From: JAAYYY01 sp964602995
Lineage (GTDB): Bacteria; Chloroflexota; Anaerolineae; Promineifilales; Promineifilaceae
Direction: 5' to 3'
Length of the DNA stretch: 9,683 nucleotides
Assembly: GCA_964602995.1 (NCBI GenBank)
Contig: CAZRTM010000137.1
Span: forward strand, 1-9,683
Position numbers and translations under genes: made by a program. Under the pieces are notes generated by a model. It saw only the letters and a list, made by a program, of their open reading frames with translations, ran no database searches and was not told the origin of the DNA. Of this stretch, positions 6,781 to 9,683 are shown one piece after another. Every line of letters begins with the position of its first letter. The stretch's first letter is position 1.

Positions 6781-7562
6781 GCAGAACAGCCATTTTCACA
6801 GCCCTCGCGCTCACGCTGTTCGCCCTGGTCGCGCCGGGTTGCACCAGGCAAGGTGCAACGTGGCAGCGTATTGAGGAAGAAGGCATCTTGCGCGTGGGAC
6901 TTGATCCCACATACCCGCCGTTTGAGACAGCGGATGATCGCGAGCTGGAAGGCATCGACGTCGATCTGGCTCGGGCCTTGGCTGCAGAGCTGGACCTGGA
7001 GGTAGAGTTCGTCTACTTTGGCTTTGACGGCCTATACGACGCGCTGGCAACCGAGCAGGTTGATGTTCTGATTTCAGCGCTGGTCATTCGTGTGGAGCAA
7101 ACGAAAGATTTCGCCTACAGTGAGCCATATTTCAACGCCGGGCAAATTCTCATCGTCCCTTCTGAGAACGAAGAAATCCAGGAAATGGCGGATCTTAATG
7201 GCCGTATATTGGGCGTGGAGCTGGGCGCCGAAGGTCATGTAATTGCCACCCAGTGGGAGCGCCGTCTGCCTGACTTCACCGTCATTCCCTACAACTCGCC
7301 GCAAGAAGCGCTTGACGGGCTACGGCAGGGTGACAGTGATGCTGTGCTCATCGACGCCATCAGCGGGCGGCTCTATCTCAAGGAACATAGCGAGCTGCAG
7401 GCGCTTGACGAACCGGTTACTGTGGAACCTTTTGCCATGGTTGTACGTAAAGAGGATCAGATATTACTGAAAAACCTGGATCGTGCCCTTGAACGCCTGG
7501 AACAAAGCGGGCGTCTTGAGATGATTATCAATAGCTGGCTTGGGTCGAACAACACCGGCTAA
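6777..7562 (+). CDS. Family 3 extracellular solute-binding lipoprotein (amino-acid ABC type)
   Basis: 261 residues, normal for SBP_bac_3. The N-terminal hydrophobic stretch ends at Cys22 in LVAPGC, a somewhat atypical lipobox (Ala at -3, Pro at -2) that still suggests lipidation. The mature domain begins with the family hallmark GILRVGLDPTYPPFE (36-50), then ELEGIDVDLARALAAEL (56-72), DVLISAL (96-102), FAYSEPY (112-118), GVELGAEG (146-153), LIDAISG (191-197) with Asp193 at the position that usually contacts the ligand amino group, and a closing INSWLG. The usual carboxylate-binding Arg of the TPER motif aligns with Gln108 (IRVEQTKDF), which may change the ligand. No permease or ATPase gene follows, so it is an orphan in this window. 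Start: ATGA overlap at 6777-6780, with GGGAA 6 nt upstream. Coupled to the glycosidase gene. Confidence 0.92.
   Translation: MSRTAIFTALALTLFALVAPGCTRQGATWQRIEEEGILRVGLDPTYPPFETADDRELEGIDVDLARALAAELDLEVEFVYFGFDGLYDALATEQVDVLISALVIRVEQTKDFAYSEPYFNAGQILIVPSENEEIQEMADLNGRILGVELGAEGHVIATQWERRLPDFTVIPYNSPQEALDGLRQGDSDAVLIDAISGRLYLKEHSELQALDEPVTVEPFAMVVRKEDQILLKNLDRALERLEQSGRLEMIINSWLGSNNTG
6838..6859 (+). repeat. Perfect 8-bp hairpin inside the solute-binding protein gene, at the lipobox
   Basis: GTTGCACC (6838-6845) and GGTGCAAC (6852-6859) are exact inverted copies around a 6-nt loop. In the mRNA this stem would include the lipobox Cys22 codon and the following codons. It is coding sequence, so it may be chance. 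Confidence 0.4.
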
Positions 7563-7604
7563 CAGTCGATATCTGGTTAGCTACGCTCTTTTCGCTAATC
7601 GGCT

Positions 7605-7610
7605 TATAAT
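7605..7610 (+). promoter_or_regulatory. Candidate -10 box upstream of the DUF2207 gene
   Basis: A perfect TATAAT sits in the 117-nt gap between the solute-binding protein gene and the DUF2207 gene. No good -35 hexamer lies 16-18 nt upstream. The implied start near 7617 gives a leader of about 63 nt. Apart from this element I see nothing distinct in the gap: no terminator-like hairpin was noticed, and only a weakly placed GGAAAC (7661-7666) serves as a ribosome-site candidate. Confidence 0.4.
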
Positions 7611-7679
7611 CAGAGCGGTTGTGACGGGTTCGTGCTCGCCCAAAGAATCAGCTCAACAACGGAAACATAGCAATCACCT

Positions 7680-9533
7680 ATGAAAAAATCTCCGCTACTT
7701 AAATACAGCGCTTTTCTTGCGCTCTTGCTCTCCCTTTTTCTCACATCTGTTCTCAGCGCCAGTGCGCAAACGAAGAGTTACCATTGGGAAAGGTTCGATG
7801 TTGACATTGAGGTGCTGGAAAATGGTGACCTGCTTGTTACCGAACATCAGGCGCTTAACTTTTCCGGCGATCCTTTCACCTTCGGCTTCCGCTCCATTCC
7901 CATCGGGCGCAATGGCAATAACGACGGCATCACCGATGTCACAGTACGCGAAGGTGACATCCTCTACGAACCAGAGCCATCTGCGGCCCAGCACACGGTG
8001 CAGGTCTCTCGCTCAAGGGGTGAAGTAGAGATCAACTGGTACTTCCCACCGGCCGTCGGCACACGAAACTACACCATCAGCTACCGTGTCCATGGCGGTG
8101 TGCGCACAGAGGAATCCGGCGACCAGATTTTCTGGAATGCACTGCCTGCTGACCTCGGCGCGCGTGTGCAGAATAGCCGCATAACCATCCGCCTCCCAGA
8201 GGGGATACAGGCCGCATCTACCACGGCCCGAATCGATGGACGTGAACGTGACACCATTCAGACCACCGTCTCTGAGGATGGGCGCACTGTCACATTCGAG
8301 CTGCTTCAGCCCCGGCTGTCGGGCAGCGACGTAGAAGTAGGCGTCCGCTTCCCTACAGGACAGCTTGAGGTGATAACGCCAGCCTGGCAGCGATCGGAAC
8401 AACGGGACGACGTCATCGGATTAATCTTACTCGTCGTCGGCTTGCTAATCACCATCGGCGGTCCGCTTGGCGCCCTCCTCCTCTGGTACCTGTTCGGTCG
8501 CGATCCTCAGGTTGGCCCGGTGCCAGAATATCTCACCGAGCCACCAGACGACACCCCGCCTGCGGTTGTGGGAACGCTCATCGATGAGACAGCTCACATA
8601 CACGACATCATGTCAACGCTCATCGACCTTGCTCGCCGCGGCTATCTGACGATGACGGAGACGGGGATTGAAGATTACTCCTTCCAGCGCACGGACAAGC
8701 CGCTGGACGACCTGCGCCCCTTTGAGAGAAAGACGATTGATGGCATTTTTGGCAAGCGCAGCTCGCGCGACCTTGATAGCCTGCGCTATAAATTCTCGGA
8801 ACGCCTGCCGGGCATTCGCAAGGAGCTATACCGCGAGCTACAGGAGTATGGTTTTGTGCGCAGCTCTCCCGAAGGGGTGCGCAACACCTACGGATGCCTG
8901 GGCTTTGGTGTCCTGGCCCTGGCCTTCTTCGTCTTCCTTATTGCCATGTCCGCCGTCGGTGAAAACGTCGCCACCGCCATCTGTCCGGCACTGGGTCTGG
9001 GCCTGACCGGCGTTGTGCTCTTCATAGTCAGCCGCTATATGCCCTCTAAAACGGCTGAGGGCGCCGAGGCTGCAGCGCGCTGGCTGGCCTTCAAAAATTA
9101 TCTCAAGGACATCGAGCAATATACGAACCTTGAGGAAGCAACAGCTATCTTTGAAGAGTACCTTGCTTATGCCGTTGCTTTCGGTTTAGAACGTAGCTGG
9201 ATCCGCAAATTCTCTGCCGTTCCCAGTGCCCCTATGCCCACCTGGTACACTCCCTTCCCCTACTACGGCCATGGAACGCGGCAACGCGGCAGCAACATCC
9301 CCACCTCGACACGTGGCGGCACAGCAGGTGGTGGACGTCCTTCCCTGGAAGGGATGTCCGGCGGTCTGACTGGCGGCCTGTCCGCCATGTCCGGTGGCCT
9401 GACCCGCATGCTAACCAGCACACAAACCGTGCTCCAGAGCACCCGCTCCTCCTCCAGTAGTGGTGGTGGCGGTGGCTTCAGCGGCGGCTTTAGTGGCGGC
9501 AGCAGCGGCGGCGGCAGCGGTGGTTTTGGTTAA
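7680..9533 (+). CDS. DUF2207 family membrane protein with Gly/Ser-rich C-terminal tail
   Basis: 617 residues. A signal peptide (1-29, Lys-rich start, hydrophobic core, cleavage near SASAQ) precedes an extracytoplasmic beta-rich DUF2207 domain (about 33-235; early motif FDVDIEVLENGDLLVTEHQ). A membrane segment follows at ~244-270, then a cytosolic part with VPEYLTEPPDDTPPAVVG (281-298), HIHDIMSTLIDLARRGYL (306-323), and a pair of membrane segments at ~406-426 and ~432-452. After these comes the family's PSKTAEGAEAAARWLAFKNYL-type region (455-475) and EEYLAYAVAFGLE (492-504). The last ~75 residues are low complexity: two MSGGLT copies 11 residues apart, then Ser, Gly and Phe repeats. No enzymatic motif is visible; the molecular function of the family is not known to me. 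It is probably transcribed separately from the trio upstream. Confidence 0.93.
   Translation: MKKSPLLKYSAFLALLLSLFLTSVLSASAQTKSYHWERFDVDIEVLENGDLLVTEHQALNFSGDPFTFGFRSIPIGRNGNNDGITDVTVREGDILYEPEPSAAQHTVQVSRSRGEVEINWYFPPAVGTRNYTISYRVHGGVRTEESGDQIFWNALPADLGARVQNSRITIRLPEGIQAASTTARIDGRERDTIQTTVSEDGRTVTFELLQPRLSGSDVEVGVRFPTGQLEVITPAWQRSEQRDDVIGLILLVVGLLITIGGPLGALLLWYLFGRDPQVGPVPEYLTEPPDDTPPAVVGTLIDETAHIHDIMSTLIDLARRGYLTMTETGIEDYSFQRTDKPLDDLRPFERKTIDGIFGKRSSRDLDSLRYKFSERLPGIRKELYRELQEYGFVRSSPEGVRNTYGCLGFGVLALAFFVFLIAMSAVGENVATAICPALGLGLTGVVLFIVSRYMPSKTAEGAEAAARWLAFKNYLKDIEQYTNLEEATAIFEEYLAYAVAFGLERSWIRKFSAVPSAPMPTWYTPFPYYGHGTRQRGSNIPTSTRGGTAGGGRPSLEGMSGGLTGGLSAMSGGLTRMLTSTQTVLQSTRSSSSSGGGGGFSGGFSGGSSGGGSGGFG
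9354..9530 (+). repeat. Low-complexity Gly/Ser-coding tail of the DUF2207 gene
   Basis: The DNA repeats GGYGGY-rich units. Near-identical copies of ATGTCCGGYGGYCTGAC begin at 9354 and 9387 (33 nt apart, in frame), followed from about 9460 by short GGTGGC/GGCGGC/AGCGGC runs. They encode MSGGLT twice and then an SGGFSGG-like tail. Such a tail is common at the end of DUF2207 proteins and is probably flexible. Confidence 0.7.
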
Positions 9534-9549
9534 TCGATCTTGAGCATCA

Positions 9550-9580
9550 GGCAGGACCTGCCCTTACTGCGGGTCCTGCC
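9550..9580. terminator. Strong hairpin after the DUF2207 gene, no U tract
   Basis: GGCAGGACCTGC (9550-9561) pairs with GCGGGTCCTGCC (9569-9580) as a 12-bp stem with a single T-G wobble and a 7-nt loop CCTTACT. It lies 17 nt after the DUF2207 stop and 18 nt before the next ATG. On neither strand does a T run follow, so it is not a classical intrinsic terminator. It may attenuate read-through, stabilise the upstream mRNA end, or act with an unknown factor. Confidence 0.5.
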
Positions 9581-9598
9581 CCACCAAAAAGGATAACG

Positions 9599-9683
9599 AT
9601 GGGTCGTACAATCGGGCTTATTCTAATCGCAGTTGGCATCATCGGCTGTATTCTACTGGCCGTGCTCATGAGCACCTACGTGG
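9599..9683 (+). CDS. N-terminal fragment of a membrane or secreted protein
   Basis: The ATG at 9599 is preceded by AAAAAGGA with 5 nt spacing, the best ribosome site in the window. It opens a frame of 28 codons running to the window edge. The peptide starts MGRTIGLILIAVGIIGCIL and continues AVLMSTYV: a short basic start followed by a ~20-residue hydrophobic helix, so a signal anchor or first membrane segment. It lies 65 nt after the DUF2207 stop on the same strand and may belong to the same transcript. Membrane proteins such as LemA often neighbour DUF2207 genes, but nothing in these 28 residues proves that. Confidence 0.65.
   Translation, partial: MGRTIGLILIAVGIIGCILLAVLMSTYV

Noticed and set aside
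9333..9353. CCTTCC-CT-GGAAGG palindrome in the DUF2207 gene
   Set aside because: It lies in coding sequence with a 2-nt loop too tight for a stable hairpin, and nothing around it suggests regulation.
9354..9530. Repeated GGY units as a mobile or CRISPR-like array
   Set aside because: The units stay in frame, encode a Gly/Ser tail typical of DUF2207 proteins, and have no spacers or flanking duplications.

Overview
The window reads as bacterial chromosome from a moderately GC-rich organism, probably of the Chloroflexota (Anaerolineae/Caldilineae-like). That placement is inferred from the mix of genes: a DUF2207 membrane protein with a Gly/Ser tail, a stand-alone small oxidoreductase-molybdopterin-fold protein, an RMD-type sugar-nucleotide reductase, and a TIM-barrel glycosidase beside a lipoprotein solute-binding protein. 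No rRNA, tRNA, CRISPR array, insertion sequence or phage gene was seen. Coding density is high and all complete genes look intact.

Left part, minus strand (1-1966): housekeeping genes. lepA (elongation factor 4) is followed 47 nt downstream by the first 37 codons of a class 2 pyrD, which runs off the window edge. lepA has a good sigma70-like promoter whose predicted start falls at the ATG, so its mRNA may be leaderless. Divergent from lepA is a 159-residue protein with the molybdopterin-oxidoreductase fold (2022-2501). It is convergent with tlyA.

Middle, minus strand (2528-4317): rmd (GDP-6-deoxy-D-mannose reductase, nucleotide-sugar metabolism) followed by tlyA (S4-domain rRNA 2'-O-methyltransferase with an intact K-D-K-E tetrad). 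The 100-bp region upstream of rmd holds overlapping divergent promoter candidates, an imperfect inverted repeat over the rmd -10 box, and a four-codon mini-ORF just before the next gene.

Right part, plus strand (4418-7562): three genes joined by two consecutive ATGA stop/start overlaps. They encode an unrecognised 410-residue protein, a membrane-anchored clan GH-A-like glycosidase, and a family 3 solute-binding lipoprotein with no permease or ATPase beside it. This translationally coupled trio is the least explained part of the window. A separate promoter-like -10 then precedes a 617-residue DUF2207 membrane protein (7680-9533). A strong hairpin without a U tract follows, and then the start of a further membrane or secreted protein (9599 to the window end).
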